DNA from: Lachnospiraceae bacterium
Lineage (GTDB): Bacteria > Bacillota > Clostridia > Lachnospirales > Lachnospiraceae
Direction: 5' to 3'
Length of the DNA stretch: 64,000 nt
NCBI GenBank assembly: GCA_015056765.1
Contig: SVFQ01000004.1
Span: 124,001-188,000, forward strand
Shown here: positions 34,431 through 43,287 of the stretch, piece after piece
Position numbering within the stretch: the first letter of the stretch is position 1
Layout: each line of letters starts with the position of its first letter
The notes under the pieces: generated by a model
The model's database searches: none
What the model was told of the DNA's origin: nothing
Seen by the model: the letters and a program-made list of their open reading frames with translations, nothing else
Translations under genes and position numbers: made by a program

Positions 34431-36476
34431 TTATGCAGTAATCATTCCCACGGATTGAAGTTCCACATTGGATTCAATTTCATTGTAAGACACCACAATC
34501 AAATCCTTTTTATACTCTTCCGTCATGCGCTTAAAGTAAGCACGAACAATAGGGCTGGTAACCACGATTGGGTTGCGTCCCATTTGTTCTAGTTTTTCGG
34601 TTTCCCTCATTACAGAATCCATTATTTCCTTTGTTCTTGCAGGGTCTAAGGTAAGGTAAGCACCCTGTTCTGTCTGTTTCACAGACGCCATAATCTCCTG
34701 CTCGATTTGCGGATCTAACGTAACCACACTGGTGGTATCGTTCGGCATGAAAAATTTGGTAGAAATCGCTCTCTTCAAAGCTTGCCTTACGTATTCCGTC
34801 AAAATATCCGTATCTCTTGTGGTAGTTGCATAATCTGCCAAAGTCTCCAGAATCGTCAAAAGATCTCGAATAGAAATACCTTCGTTTAACAGATTCTGCA
34901 ATACCTTTTGAATATCGCCAAGGCCAAGAAGCTTTGGAACAAGCTCATCAATCAGAGCCGGGTTAGAATCTTTCAAATTATTAATCAGATTCTGTACATC
35001 CTGTCTGGTAAGCAATTCTGCGATGTGTTCGCGAATCACTTCCGTCAAATGAGTGGCAATAATAGAAGGTGGATCTACTACGGTATAACCTAAGCTCTCC
35101 GCCCTTTCACGTTGACTTTCCGTAATCCAGATAGCAGGTAAATGGAAGGAAGGCTCGAAAGTAGGAATACCTGCAATTTCCTCTTCCACATAGCCGGGAT
35201 TCATGGCCATATAGTGATCGAAAAGGATTTCACCTTCGCTTACCTGTATACCTTTTATTTTAATAATATACTGATTGGGATTCAACTGAATATTGTCTCG
35301 CAAACGGATAATAGGCACCACTGTACCTAGCTCCAGTGCCACCTGTCTACGAATCATTACCACACGATCCAAAAGGTCACCACCCTGGTTCACATCTGCC
35401 AGAGGGATAATACCATATCCAAATTCCAATTCAATAGGATCCACTTGCAACAAGGAATTGACATTTTCCGGTTGTCTAATCTCTTCTGCCGCTACTTCTT
35501 CCTGATCCACTTCATTTTCTATCTTGGCAGTCTCAATGGTGCTTTCCATATTACGACCTACCAAAATAAAGGTTACACCAAAGGCTACAAAGACCAAGGT
35601 ATTAAGCGGTGTGGCGATACCAAGAACAATCATGGCACCACCAACCATATATAACGCTCTGGGAATACCGAATAACTGACTGATTAAGACCACGCCAAAA
35701 TCAGCATCTTTACTTCCTTTTGTAACCAAAATACCGGTGGATAAAGAAATCAAAAGGGATGGAATCTGGGAAACCAAACCATCACCAATTGTCAGCACGG
35801 TATAGGTATTCATAGCCGTGGTGGCATCCAGACCTCTAAATACCACGCCCATAACGATACCACCAATCAGGTTGATGAAAGTGATAATCAGGCCGGCAAT
35901 GGCATCTCCCTTAACGTACTTCACGGCACCATCCATGGAGCCGAAGAAGCTGGATTCCTGCTGAATCTTTTCACGTCTGTGTTTTGCTTCTTCGTCGGTA
36001 ATAGCTCCGGTATTTAAATCCGCATCGATGGCCATCTGTTTACCGGGCATGGCATCCAAGGTGAAACGAGCTGTTACTTCAGCAACACGTTCCGAACCTT
36101 TGTTGATAACGGCAAACTGAATGATAATCAAAATAATGAAAATAATAATACCGACAACAAGGTTATTTCCACCAACGTAACTACCAAAGGTCTTAACTAC
36201 GTTACCTGGGTCACCGGTAGTCAAAATAAGCTTCGTGGAGGACACGTTCAGTGCAATTCTAAAAATGGTTGTAAACAGCAAAAGGGTCGGGAAGAAAGAC
36301 ATATCCAGAACTTCTTTGCTGAACATAACAGTAAATAACACCAAAAATGCCACTGCCATATTAAAGGCAAGCAAAACGTCAAGGAGCCAGTTCGGAATAC
36401 TGATGATGAACATGGCAAATGCTGCAAGAATATATAATGCAACTGCCACATTGGGGCCTATTCTTCTAAGTGTCAT
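34431..36476 (-). CDS. flhA: Flagellar export apparatus protein FlhA
   Basis: A 681-residue type III export gate protein with eight N-terminal membrane segments (to about residue 320), the conserved FHIPEP loop region (DLNTGAITDEEAKHRREKIQQESSFFGSMDGAVKYVKGDAIAG) and a large cytoplasmic domain that docks chaperone-substrate complexes. Intact and of normal length. GGAGAGG lies before the start; the 60-base gap after flhB is the largest within this part of the operon and contains a small ACCC-AAA-TGGGT hairpin. Confidence 0.97.
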   Translation of the reverse strand: MTLRRIGPNVAVALYILAAFAMFIISIPNWLLDVLLAFNMAVAFLVLFTVMFSKEVLDMSFFPTLLLFTTIFRIALNVSSTKLILTTGDPGNVVKTFGSYVGGNNLVVGIIIFIILIIIQFAVINKGSERVAEVTARFTLDAMPGKQMAIDADLNTGAITDEEAKHRREKIQQESSFFGSMDGAVKYVKGDAIAGLIITFINLIGGIVMGVVFRGLDATTAMNTYTVLTIGDGLVSQIPSLLISLSTGILVTKGSKDADFGVVLISQLFGIPRALYMVGGAMIVLGIATPLNTLVFVAFGVTFILVGRNMESTIETAKIENEVDQEEVAAEEIRQPENVNSLLQVDPIELEFGYGIIPLADVNQGGDLLDRVVMIRRQVALELGTVVPIIRLRDNIQLNPNQYIIKIKGIQVSEGEILFDHYMAMNPGYVEEEIAGIPTFEPSFHLPAIWITESQRERAESLGYTVVDPPSIIATHLTEVIREHIAELLTRQDVQNLINNLKDSNPALIDELVPKLLGLGDIQKVLQNLLNEGISIRDLLTILETLADYATTTRDTDILTEYVRQALKRAISTKFFMPNDTTSVVTLDPQIEQEIMASVKQTEQGAYLTLDPARTKEIMDSVMRETEKLEQMGRNPIVVTSPIVRAYFKRMTEEYKKDLIVVSYNEIESNVELQSVGMITA

Positions 36477-36537
36477 GTTCTCATCTCCTCTCCTTGTAAT
36501 GTACCCATTTGGGTCTTCCGGTCATTTCTAAGCTGAT

Positions 36538-37641
36538 TTATCTGCCTTGCAAATGATATACATATGCAAGAACTTCTGCCACTGCCTGATAAAGTTCCGG
36601 TGGAACTTCTGCGTCGATATCCACGTTTGCATAAAGCATACGGGCCAGCGGCTTGTTTTCTACAATTTCAATTTTATTTTCTCTGGCAATTTCCTTGATT
36701 CTCTGCGCCAGATAATCTGCGCCTTTTGCAAGAACTACAGGTGCTTCATTCACATCCGGATCATATTTGATGGCAACCGCATAGTGCGTCGGGTTTGTGA
36801 TGACGACATCTGCTTCCGGAAGTCTTTGCATCATACGACGTCTGCTTGCTTCCTGCATACGCTGTCTTTGCTTTCCCTTGATTTCCGGATTACCTTCCTG
36901 ATCCTTCATCTCGTCTTTGACTTCCTGCTTGGTCATCTTCATATCATTGGCAAATTTTCTCTTTTGGTAAATGAAGTCCCCAAGTGCAATCAGCATATAT
37001 ACGATTGCAATACGCATTCCCAAATCCACTACAACCTGACCGATTAACAGGGTGGCTTGGGTTACTGGCATATCCAATAGGACAAAAAATATGCGATGTT
37101 GATTTTTTAAATAGGAATAACTCACAATGGCAATCAGTAAAATCTTCGCAATGGATTTTACCAGTTCTGCCACAGAGTTTACGGAAAAAATCCTCTTAAA
37201 TCCACTAATGGGACTAAGTTTGTTAGGTTTCGGCTGCAGCGGCTTTCCTGTGGGATGCCAACCAACCTGTAGCAAATCCGATAGAAACGCGACTAAAAAA
37301 CCAACCAGTAATACCGGTGCCATAATGAGCAGCGCCCGAATCATCATAAGCAAAAACAAATGATGAAAATTGGACTCCGGCACTTTATTTCCGGCGCTTT
37401 GCACCATATCCGGAATACGATTGTATACGCCGGCAAAGAGTTCTCCCAGTCTGTTGCCAATCCAGGATAAAAAAATTTTTAAAACAACAAACAAAGCAAG
37501 CAACGTAAGTCCATTGCCGATTTCTTTGCTTTTGGCTACCTTGCCTTCTTTTCTCGCATCATTCAGTTTTTTCGGTGTAGCGTCTTCTGTTTTCTCGCCA
37601 CCCGGTCCATCTGCGAAGAACTGCAGGCGTAATTCTATCAT
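36538..37641 (-). CDS. flhB: Flagellar export specificity switch protein FlhB
   Basis: A 367-residue protein with four membrane segments and a cytoplasmic C-terminal domain carrying the autocleavage motif NPTH (in ADVVITNPTHYAVAIKYD, about residues 277-294). Cleavage at N-P switches export from hook to filament substrates, triggered by FliK. N-terminus FFADGPGGEKTEDATPKKL is typical. Start overlaps the fliR stop by four bases. Confidence 0.97.
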   Translation of the reverse strand: MIELRLQFFADGPGGEKTEDATPKKLNDARKEGKVAKSKEIGNGLTLLALFVVLKIFLSWIGNRLGELFAGVYNRIPDMVQSAGNKVPESNFHHLFLLMMIRALLIMAPVLLVGFLVAFLSDLLQVGWHPTGKPLQPKPNKLSPISGFKRIFSVNSVAELVKSIAKILLIAIVSYSYLKNQHRIFFVLLDMPVTQATLLIGQVVVDLGMRIAIVYMLIALGDFIYQKRKFANDMKMTKQEVKDEMKDQEGNPEIKGKQRQRMQEASRRRMMQRLPEADVVITNPTHYAVAIKYDPDVNEAPVVLAKGADYLAQRIKEIARENKIEIVENKPLARMLYANVDIDAEVPPELYQAVAEVLAYVYHLQGR

Positions 37642-38423
37642 GACATCATAGCCTCTACAAAACTAACGGTGATTTTTTTTACTTCCGTAAATACCAAATC
37701 GGACATGGCTGGAATCAAATAAATCGTAAACATCACCACGAAAAGGCCGGCAAATACTTTCAATTGCAATCCCACAGCAAACATATTCATCTGTGGAGAA
37801 ACCTTGGCCATAATACCAAGTACTACATCCAACAATAAAATGGCCGCAAACACCGGCAAGCTGATTTGAAAGCCGATTTTCACGTATTCGCTTAAAAAGC
37901 CTAGCATGGCATTCAAAAGCTTATCGCCGTGAAATACCGCACCATTTACCGGAATCAAAGTATAGGACTCTGCCAAAGCACCAATGATATACTCATACAT
38001 ACCTGTAATAATCATAATCAGCAAAAACATGTACTGATAAATACTACCGGTAATGGTGGTTTGGCTTCTGGTAGCTGGATCCAGGTTCGATACCATGGAA
38101 AATCCCACTTCCATATCTGCAATGGTACCTGCCAGAGAGACGATGGACATACACATGCTTACTCCAAGACCTAATAAAATCCCCGTAGCAAACTCTTTCG
38201 TCACGATAAGAGCATATTGAAGCACCGTATGATACACAATCTCCTCATGAGGCATCATGACCCCGTACAAGAGAATCGTTAAAAACAAGGCTAGCCCGGC
38301 TCTCACCCTTCTAGGTACAGCATTCATGCTGAAAAAGGGAATCACAAACACGAAAGATGTAATCCTGACAAAAATCAGCAAAAAATATTCTAAATCGGAA
38401 TAGGTAAAATCAAAATGTACCAT
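37638..38423 (-). CDS. fliR: Flagellar export apparatus protein FliR
   Basis: A 261-residue polytopic membrane protein; FVRITSFVFVIPFFSMNAVPRRVRAGLAL, EFATGILLGLGVSM and GSIYQYMFLLIMIITG are typical. Part of the FliPQR export gate. Overlaps flhB by four bases and follows fliQ by two. Confidence 0.95.
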   Translation of the reverse strand: MVHFDFTYSDLEYFLLIFVRITSFVFVIPFFSMNAVPRRVRAGLALFLTILLYGVMMPHEEIVYHTVLQYALIVTKEFATGILLGLGVSMCMSIVSLAGTIADMEVGFSMVSNLDPATRSQTTITGSIYQYMFLLIMIITGMYEYIIGALAESYTLIPVNGAVFHGDKLLNAMLGFLSEYVKIGFQISLPVFAAILLLDVVLGIMAKVSPQMNMFAVGLQLKVFAGLFVVMFTIYLIPAMSDLVFTEVKKITVSFVEAMMS

Positions 38424-38425
38424 GG

Positions 38426-38695
38426 CTAATGAAGATATCTCGTAAAATCAGACCAAAGGTCTATCATAAACTGGGACATATTATTCATCATCCAATGTCC
38501 GGCAAGCATCAAAGTAACAAATATAGCCAACACTTTTGGCACAAAAGTAAGGGTCTGTTCCTGGATGGAAGTGACTGTCTGAAAAATACTGATAATCAAA
38601 CCTACTGCCAATGATATGAGTAAAGTAGGTGCTGCTGTTTTAATAATGGTATAAAGGCATTGATTTGCAATACCTACAACGTCATCGACTGTCAT
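38426..38695 (-). CDS. fliQ: Flagellar export apparatus protein FliQ
   Basis: An 89-residue, two-helix export-gate protein (ALYTIIKTAAPTLLISLAVGLIISIFQTVTSIQEQTLTFVPKVLAIF type core). Length and motif are normal. Between fliP and fliR with short gaps. Confidence 0.95.
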   Translation of the reverse strand: MTVDDVVGIANQCLYTIIKTAAPTLLISLAVGLIISIFQTVTSIQEQTLTFVPKVLAIFVTLMLAGHWMMNNMSQFMIDLWSDFTRYLH

Positions 38696-38709
38696 CTTCT
38701 ACTCCTTCC

Positions 38710-39603
38710 CTAATAAAATGTCTTTACTAAATTACCAATTACCAGATTCCAACCATCTGCAAGTACAAACAGCAGAATCTTAAATGGCATGGAAATTGCC
38801 GTAGGCGGTAACATCATCATACCCATAGCCATCAGGGTGGATGCTACAACCATATCAATTACCAAAAATGGAATATAAATAATAAAACCGATTATAAAAG
38901 CGGTACGTAATTCACTAATCATAAAAGCAGGAATTAAGATAGACGTAGGAATCGTACTTAGTTGTCCATCCCATTCTGTCCGGCTGATATCCATAAACAG
39001 TTCCACATCCTTTTTCTCTGTTTGTGGATACATAAACTCCCTCAAAGGTTCTACCCCCTGAGTAAGCGCCTCTGCCTGACTTAATTGTCCGTTTTCAAAA
39101 GGAACAATGGTCTCCGTATAAATTCTTGAAAATGTCGGGCTCATAATAAAAAATGTGAGAATGAGAGACATGGCTATCAAGATTTGATTAGGCGGCGCCG
39201 TCTGTGTACCCAGTGCCGTTCGAGTGAAATGAAGAACTATGAGGCACCTCGTAAAAGAGGTCATCATAATAAGGATCAGTGGAGCAACGGCAATGGCTGT
39301 CAGCGTCAAGAGAATACGCAGGGAACCGGCCAGTGTGCCATTATTACTGCTATATGTCACCGTAACGGTGTTGGCAATATTCAATTCGGATAAGTCTTCG
39401 CCGGTACCTGCAGAGCCTGGCTCCTGTATATAGGTGGCATCATCTCTTGTTCCATTGGGATTTCCCCGATTATCAGAGCTAGGTGCCACTCGTTCCGTCT
39501 GAGCAGCGTGAACTTCCAAATGATTGCACATAAACAATATGCCCACCGATAACAGTAGGCATATAATTGAAATCCATTTAGTTTTTCGTGTCATATTCAT
39601 CAT
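38710..39603 (-). CDS. fliP: Flagellar export apparatus protein FliP
   Basis: A 297-residue FliP. A signal peptide (about 8-34, ending VHAA) is followed by an unusual ~60-residue hydrophilic, extracytoplasmic stretch before the conserved core (LRILLTLTAIAVAPLILIMMTSFTRCLIVLHFTRTALGTQTAPPNQILI). Most FliP proteins are 220-260 residues. The core has four membrane segments and ends normally. Start ambiguous among MMNM; first taken. Confidence 0.95.
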   Translation of the reverse strand: MMNMTRKTKWISIICLLLSVGILFMCNHLEVHAAQTERVAPSSDNRGNPNGTRDDATYIQEPGSAGTGEDLSELNIANTVTVTYSSNNGTLAGSLRILLTLTAIAVAPLILIMMTSFTRCLIVLHFTRTALGTQTAPPNQILIAMSLILTFFIMSPTFSRIYTETIVPFENGQLSQAEALTQGVEPLREFMYPQTEKKDVELFMDISRTEWDGQLSTIPTSILIPAFMISELRTAFIIGFIIYIPFLVIDMVVASTLMAMGMMMLPPTAISMPFKILLFVLADGWNLVIGNLVKTFY

Positions 39604-39608
39604 GGGAT

Positions 39609-39989
39609 TTATGACTCTCCCCTGTTGTCTTCTTTCTCTTCCAGCTGAGACTTCTGTTTCTTAAGTAATGTCCCAAAGGAATAGGCACTTCCGTGTGAAA
39701 TCGGCTGTATAACAGCCTCTTCATCCACTTCGCAAAGAAAAGAAACTGTGTCTTTGCAGGTGGCAACTGCTATGGTTTTGTCTGCCACTCTAATGATTTG
39801 CACAAATTTACCCGGTGCAATCTGAGTGCTTTCAAGCACATTCACATTGGTGCCCTTTGTTTTGCCACGCTGGTAATCACCAATCCACTTAGAAGTGAAA
39901 ACAGTCAATACCAGCACAGCAATAAAGATAACCAGCACAGTAACGAACTGTGCTATTTCGTTCACTGTAGAAGTGGAAGCAAGTAGCAT
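39609..39989 (-). CDS. fliO: Flagellar protein FliO/FliZ
   Basis: A 126-residue protein with one membrane segment (about 12-34) and a cytoplasmic domain with the FliO-type core VNVLESTQIAPGKFVQIIRVADKTIAVATCKDTVSFLCEVDEE. FliO helps assemble the FliP ring. Its ATG overlaps the cheY stop (TAATG). Confidence 0.88.
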   Translation of the reverse strand: MLLASTSTVNEIAQFVTVLVIFIAVLVLTVFTSKWIGDYQRGKTKGTNVNVLESTQIAPGKFVQIIRVADKTIAVATCKDTVSFLCEVDEEAVIQPISHGSAYSFGTLLKKQKSQLEEKEDNRGES

Positions 39990-40351
39990 TAGCCCACTAC
40001 TTTCTTAACAGCTTCCAATACACGATCGGCCTGGAATGGTTTTACAATGAAGTCCTTAGCGCCAGACTGAATTGCTTCAATAACCATGGCCTGCTGACCC
40101 ATAGCGGAGCACATAATAACTGTTGCGGAAGGATCGCCTTCTTTGATTTTCTTAAGAGCCTGGATACCATCCATCTCTGGCATTGTGATGTCCAGAAGAA
40201 CAAGATCCGGTTTCAACTCATTGTACTTTTCAACGGCTTTTGCTCCATTTTCTGCTTCGCCTGCAACATTGTAGCCGTTCTTGGTTAAAATGTCGCGAAT
40301 CATCATTCTCATGAAAGCTGCGTCATCACAAATCAAAATATTCTTAGCCAT
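39989..40351 (-). CDS. cheY: Chemotaxis response regulator CheY
   Basis: A 120-residue single-domain receiver. D9/D10 acid pocket (LICDDAAFMRMMIRD), phosphorylation site D54 (LVLLDITMPEMDG), and the conserved Thr/Lys (CSAMGQQ with Ser in the Thr position, and FIVKPF). CheY-P binds the N-terminal peptides of FliM and FliY to change motor rotation. The gene overlaps fliO and has a candidate own promoter and a leader hairpin upstream. Confidence 0.95.
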   Translation of the reverse strand: MAKNILICDDAAFMRMMIRDILTKNGYNVAGEAENGAKAVEKYNELKPDLVLLDITMPEMDGIQALKKIKEGDPSATVIMCSAMGQQAMVIEAIQSGAKDFIVKPFQADRVLEAVKKVVG

Positions 40352-40425
40352 TCTTTTCCTCCATACTGGCGCTTTTAGATTTTCTTTTCAGAACAGCGCC
40401 GTGTCATTCCCCTTTATAGGTTACT

Positions 40426-40454
40426 ATTATACATTATTTTATGATATCCGTCAC
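40426..40454 (-). promoter_or_regulatory. Candidate internal promoter before cheY
   Basis: GTGACG (40449-40454), 17-bp spacer, TATAAT (40426-40431) on the minus strand, overlapping the fliY stop codon. The leader contains GGCGCT ... AGCGCC, a 6-bp stem with a long loop. It could give extra cheY-fliO-downstream expression; untested. Confidence 0.4.
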
Positions 40455-41726
40455 TCTTACACCAAAACTTTCTTCGATTACTACTACCTCACCCTTGGCT
40501 ACGAGCTTACCATTTACCAGGACATCCACCGGTTCACCGGCGATTTTTTCCAGTTCAATAATGGTACCGGGCGTAAAATCGAGAATTTCTGATATAAGTT
40601 TTTTGGTTCTGCCAAGTTCGACAGTAACCTCCAACGGTACATCCATAATCAAGCCGATATTTGCTTGCTCCCCGCCTCCGGCATAAGTACCGGAAAAGTT
40701 TTGGAACTGAGCCGGCTGAATATTCATATTCGGCATCGGCTGCATCATCGGCATTCCCTGCATCTGGGGCTGCATCATCGGCATTCCCATCTGAGGCTGC
40801 ATCATCGGCATTCCCTGCATCTGTGACATATCCATCTGTGGCATGCCCATCTGAGGCTGCATACCCATGTCCGGCATAGGTGCAGCAGCTGGCGCAGGAG
40901 CCGGAGCTTCTGGTGCCGGAGCAGGTGCCGGTTCCGGAGCAGGTTCTGAACCGCTATCCGGTCCCATCATGGTCTCTAAGAACTTCTCGGAGAGGAACTT
41001 AGCAAAATCGATGGGATATAACTGCATCAACGTCGAATCAACCAGATCGTCGTCGATTTGCATACGGAATGTAATTTTAGCAAAAGCTCCGCCAAGGAAA
41101 GGAGCAATCTCGCTTCCGTCTGTGACAGCGGATAAATCCACTGAACTAGCTTCCGGCGGGCTAATATCGATCAGCTTGCCAAGCATGGTGGACAGAGATG
41201 TGGCACTTGCACCCATCATCTGGTTCATTGCTTCAGAAATCGCACTAAGGTGCAGTTCTCCAAGCTCACCGTCTGTATTTGTACCATCACCGCCCATCAT
41301 TAAGTCGGTGATGACCTTTACATCGCTTTCTTTGAGGACAAGGATATTATTTCCATCCAAGCCTGCGGTGTATTTAATCTGTACGAAGATTGCCGGTTTC
41401 TCGTAATCTTCCAGTACATTTTCCCAAGTTGCCAGTGAAACCACCGGCGTTGTAATATTTACCTTTCTGTTAACAAGGGAAAACAGCGTTGTTGCAGCAG
41501 ATCCCATGCAGATGTTACCTACTTCACCAATAGCGTCTTTCTCCACATCTGATAAAGATGCTTCGTCAGCGCCGGTGGCTTCAGCCGGTTTGAAATTCTC
41601 ATCTACCTGTGGGCCTTTGGCAGCTTGTTCTGCGGCTTCGGCAGCAGCTTCATTAATGTCTATCTCGCCACTGTCTATACCGTTAAGCAGGGCGTTTATC
41701 TCGTCCTGTGACAGCATTCCATCCAC
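40434..41726 (-). CDS. fliY: Flagellar switch protein / CheY-P phosphatase FliY
   Basis: A 430-residue FliY: N-terminal FliM-like CheY-P-binding peptide (MLSQDEINALLNGIDSG), a CheC-like phosphatase domain (about 55-235) with both active sites (EVGNICMGSAATTL and AISEAMNQMMGASATSL), a long low-complexity linker (about 255-350) rich first in Ala/Pro and then in Met/Gln/Pro, and a C-terminal FliN/SpoA domain (VPLEVTVELGRTKKLISEILDFTPGTIIELEKIAGEPVDVLVNGKLVAKGEVVVIEESFGVRV). The start is a GTG with GGAGG upstream; an ATG nine bases later is possible. FliY takes the place of FliN in the C-ring and removes the CheY phosphate. Confidence 0.95.
   Translation of the reverse strand: MDGMLSQDEINALLNGIDSGEIDINEAAAEAAEQAAKGPQVDENFKPAEATGADEASLSDVEKDAIGEVGNICMGSAATTLFSLVNRKVNITTPVVSLATWENVLEDYEKPAIFVQIKYTAGLDGNNILVLKESDVKVITDLMMGGDGTNTDGELGELHLSAISEAMNQMMGASATSLSTMLGKLIDISPPEASSVDLSAVTDGSEIAPFLGGAFAKITFRMQIDDDLVDSTLMQLYPIDFAKFLSEKFLETMMGPDSGSEPAPEPAPAPAPEAPAPAPAAAPMPDMGMQPQMGMPQMDMSQMQGMPMMQPQMGMPMMQPQMQGMPMMQPMPNMNIQPAQFQNFSGTYAGGGEQANIGLIMDVPLEVTVELGRTKKLISEILDFTPGTIIELEKIAGEPVDVLVNGKLVAKGEVVVIEESFGVRVTDIIK
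40738..40815 (-). repeat. Three 21-bp coding repeats in the fliY linker
   Basis: The same 21-bp plus-strand unit GGCTGCATCATCGGCATTCCC occurs at 40738-40758, 40768-40788 and 40795-40815 (spacing 30 and 27 bp), encoding GMPMMQP. Identity at the DNA level is perfect, suggesting recent duplication in the linker. Confidence 0.85.
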
Positions 41727-41730
41727 GCTT

Positions 41731-42711
41731 TCATCCCTCCTCTCCCAGTATTGATGTAACTCTTACTGCGTATTTATCCTTACTGGAACCGGGAACTGCC
41801 ATGAATTTCTTCAAGTTGCCGACATAAACTGCAAGTTCGTTGTCGACCCGATTATCCAGTCTGATGACATCTCCTGTCTGCAAAGAAGTAAAATCCCCTA
41901 CCGAGATTGAACTCTTGCCAAGTACAGCCCTGATTGGAACCTGTACTCTCTTAATCATCGCTTCGATATATGCTTCATAATCCTCATCGGAACTATCTTG
42001 AATTGTGGAGAACCAGAACTTCGTATTCAACTTATCCATGATATTCTCAAGGGTAAAGTACGGAAGACAAATGTTCATAAGTCCCTCTACATCACCTACC
42101 TTGATGTTCAAGGTTACGATGGCGATCATTTCGCTCGGTGCGATAATCTGTGCGAACTGAGGGTTTGTCTCAATTCGGTCCAGCGTCGGATTGATATCCA
42201 ACACGTTTTTCCATGGTTCTCTAAGTAGTTGCATACAGATAACCATGATTCTCTCCAACAGAGTCAGCTCGATTTCTGAGAAATCTCTGCTTTTCTCCAG
42301 TGGAAGTCCCTTACCACCCAACATTCTATCTATCATGGAAAAACCTAAATTGGGTGATAACTCCATTATAATATTTCCGGTCAAAGGTTGAAAGTTAATA
42401 ATTGATAAAATAACCGGATTCGATAAGGCATTGGAAAATTCCGAAAAGGTAACCGTCTCGGAACTGTTTACGGAAACCTGTACGTTCTTTCGCAAGTATA
42501 CAGGTAAGTTCGTGGAAAGAAGTCGTCCATAATGTTCGAAGATAATTTCCAATGTTCGTAAATGCTCTTTTGAGAACTTCGCAGGTCTCTTGAAGTCATA
42601 GTCTTTTACTTGTTTTTCTGCTGAGTCCTTAATCTGATCGGCGTCGATTTCACCGGTACTTAGTGCGGCCAGCAGATTATCAATCTCGTCCTGGGATAAA
42701 ACCTCGCCCAT
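41731..42711 (-). CDS. fliM: Flagellar motor switch protein FliM
   Basis: A 326-residue FliM: N-terminal CheY-P-binding motif (VLSQDEIDNLLAALSTGE), CheC-like middle domain (about 45-230) and C-terminal SpoA domain. Part of the C-ring with FliG and FliY. Start 42711 follows GGGAGG by eight bases; a GTG at 42720 overlaps that site. fliY follows after four bases. Confidence 0.96.
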   Translation of the reverse strand: MGEVLSQDEIDNLLAALSTGEIDADQIKDSAEKQVKDYDFKRPAKFSKEHLRTLEIIFEHYGRLLSTNLPVYLRKNVQVSVNSSETVTFSEFSNALSNPVILSIINFQPLTGNIIMELSPNLGFSMIDRMLGGKGLPLEKSRDFSEIELTLLERIMVICMQLLREPWKNVLDINPTLDRIETNPQFAQIIAPSEMIAIVTLNIKVGDVEGLMNICLPYFTLENIMDKLNTKFWFSTIQDSSDEDYEAYIEAMIKRVQVPIRAVLGKSSISVGDFTSLQTGDVIRLDNRVDNELAVYVGNLKKFMAVPGSSKDKYAVRVTSILGEEG

Positions 42712-42747
42712 CAGGCTCACCTCCCTTATTGTGGAATATTGGAGGCT

Positions 42748-43272
42748 TTATGCGTAAACAAGATCTCTGAAGGATGCTTTATAAATCACGGTAGAATTCA
42801 GTAATTTCTGAACTGCCTGTAAAACTTCCTCTTGAACTGTTTCCGGCGAAGCTTGAATTTCTTCCAAGGTATGTGCCTGTACAACGGATATGATTTCAGA
42901 TCGAAGTAAGGATTCTCTGTCTGCCAAGGTAGCACCGATTGCTTCATAATCATCATGTTTGGAATTCACAGAGAAGGTAACTGCCACCTGTAAATAATGC
43001 TGTTTTCCATCCTCTCCCATCTTCAGTGGGATGTTCATGGTGCCTTCATTTGGAATGTCTACAGAAATGGTATCCGTCAAGGATACTTCCTCGTCGGCTC
43101 CTTCCGCTTCTTTTGTACTGGCCAGTTCCAAATCTACCATTTCAGCTATTTTTGTAACCACAGCTGCTGTTTTTTTATTGGTACTGGTGACGCTGAACAT
43201 TGTGATTGCTGAGATTACCATATTCACCACTAATAAGGCCAGTATGATAATCGATATCAAGTTCTTTTTCAT
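42748..43272 (-). CDS. fliL: Flagellar basal body-associated protein FliL
   Basis: A 174-residue FliL: N-terminal membrane helix (about 5-27) and an extracytoplasmic FliL domain ending in LLRSEIISVVQAHTLEEIQASPETVQEEVLQAVQKLL and FRDLVYA. It supports stator function around MotAB. Lies 15 bases after motB. Confidence 0.9.
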   Translation of the reverse strand: MKKNLISIIILALLVVNMVISAITMFSVTSTNKKTAAVVTKIAEMVDLELASTKEAEGADEEVSLTDTISVDIPNEGTMNIPLKMGEDGKQHYLQVAVTFSVNSKHDDYEAIGATLADRESLLRSEIISVVQAHTLEEIQASPETVQEEVLQAVQKLLNSTVIYKASFRDLVYA

Positions 43273-43287
43273 AGTCTATCCTCGTGT

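Noticed and set aside
40867-41406. 179-codon plus-strand frame opposite fliY
   Set aside because: Shadow of the Ala/Pro/Gly-rich fliY linker; begins in a repetitive GAGAG stretch and lacks a ribosome-binding site.
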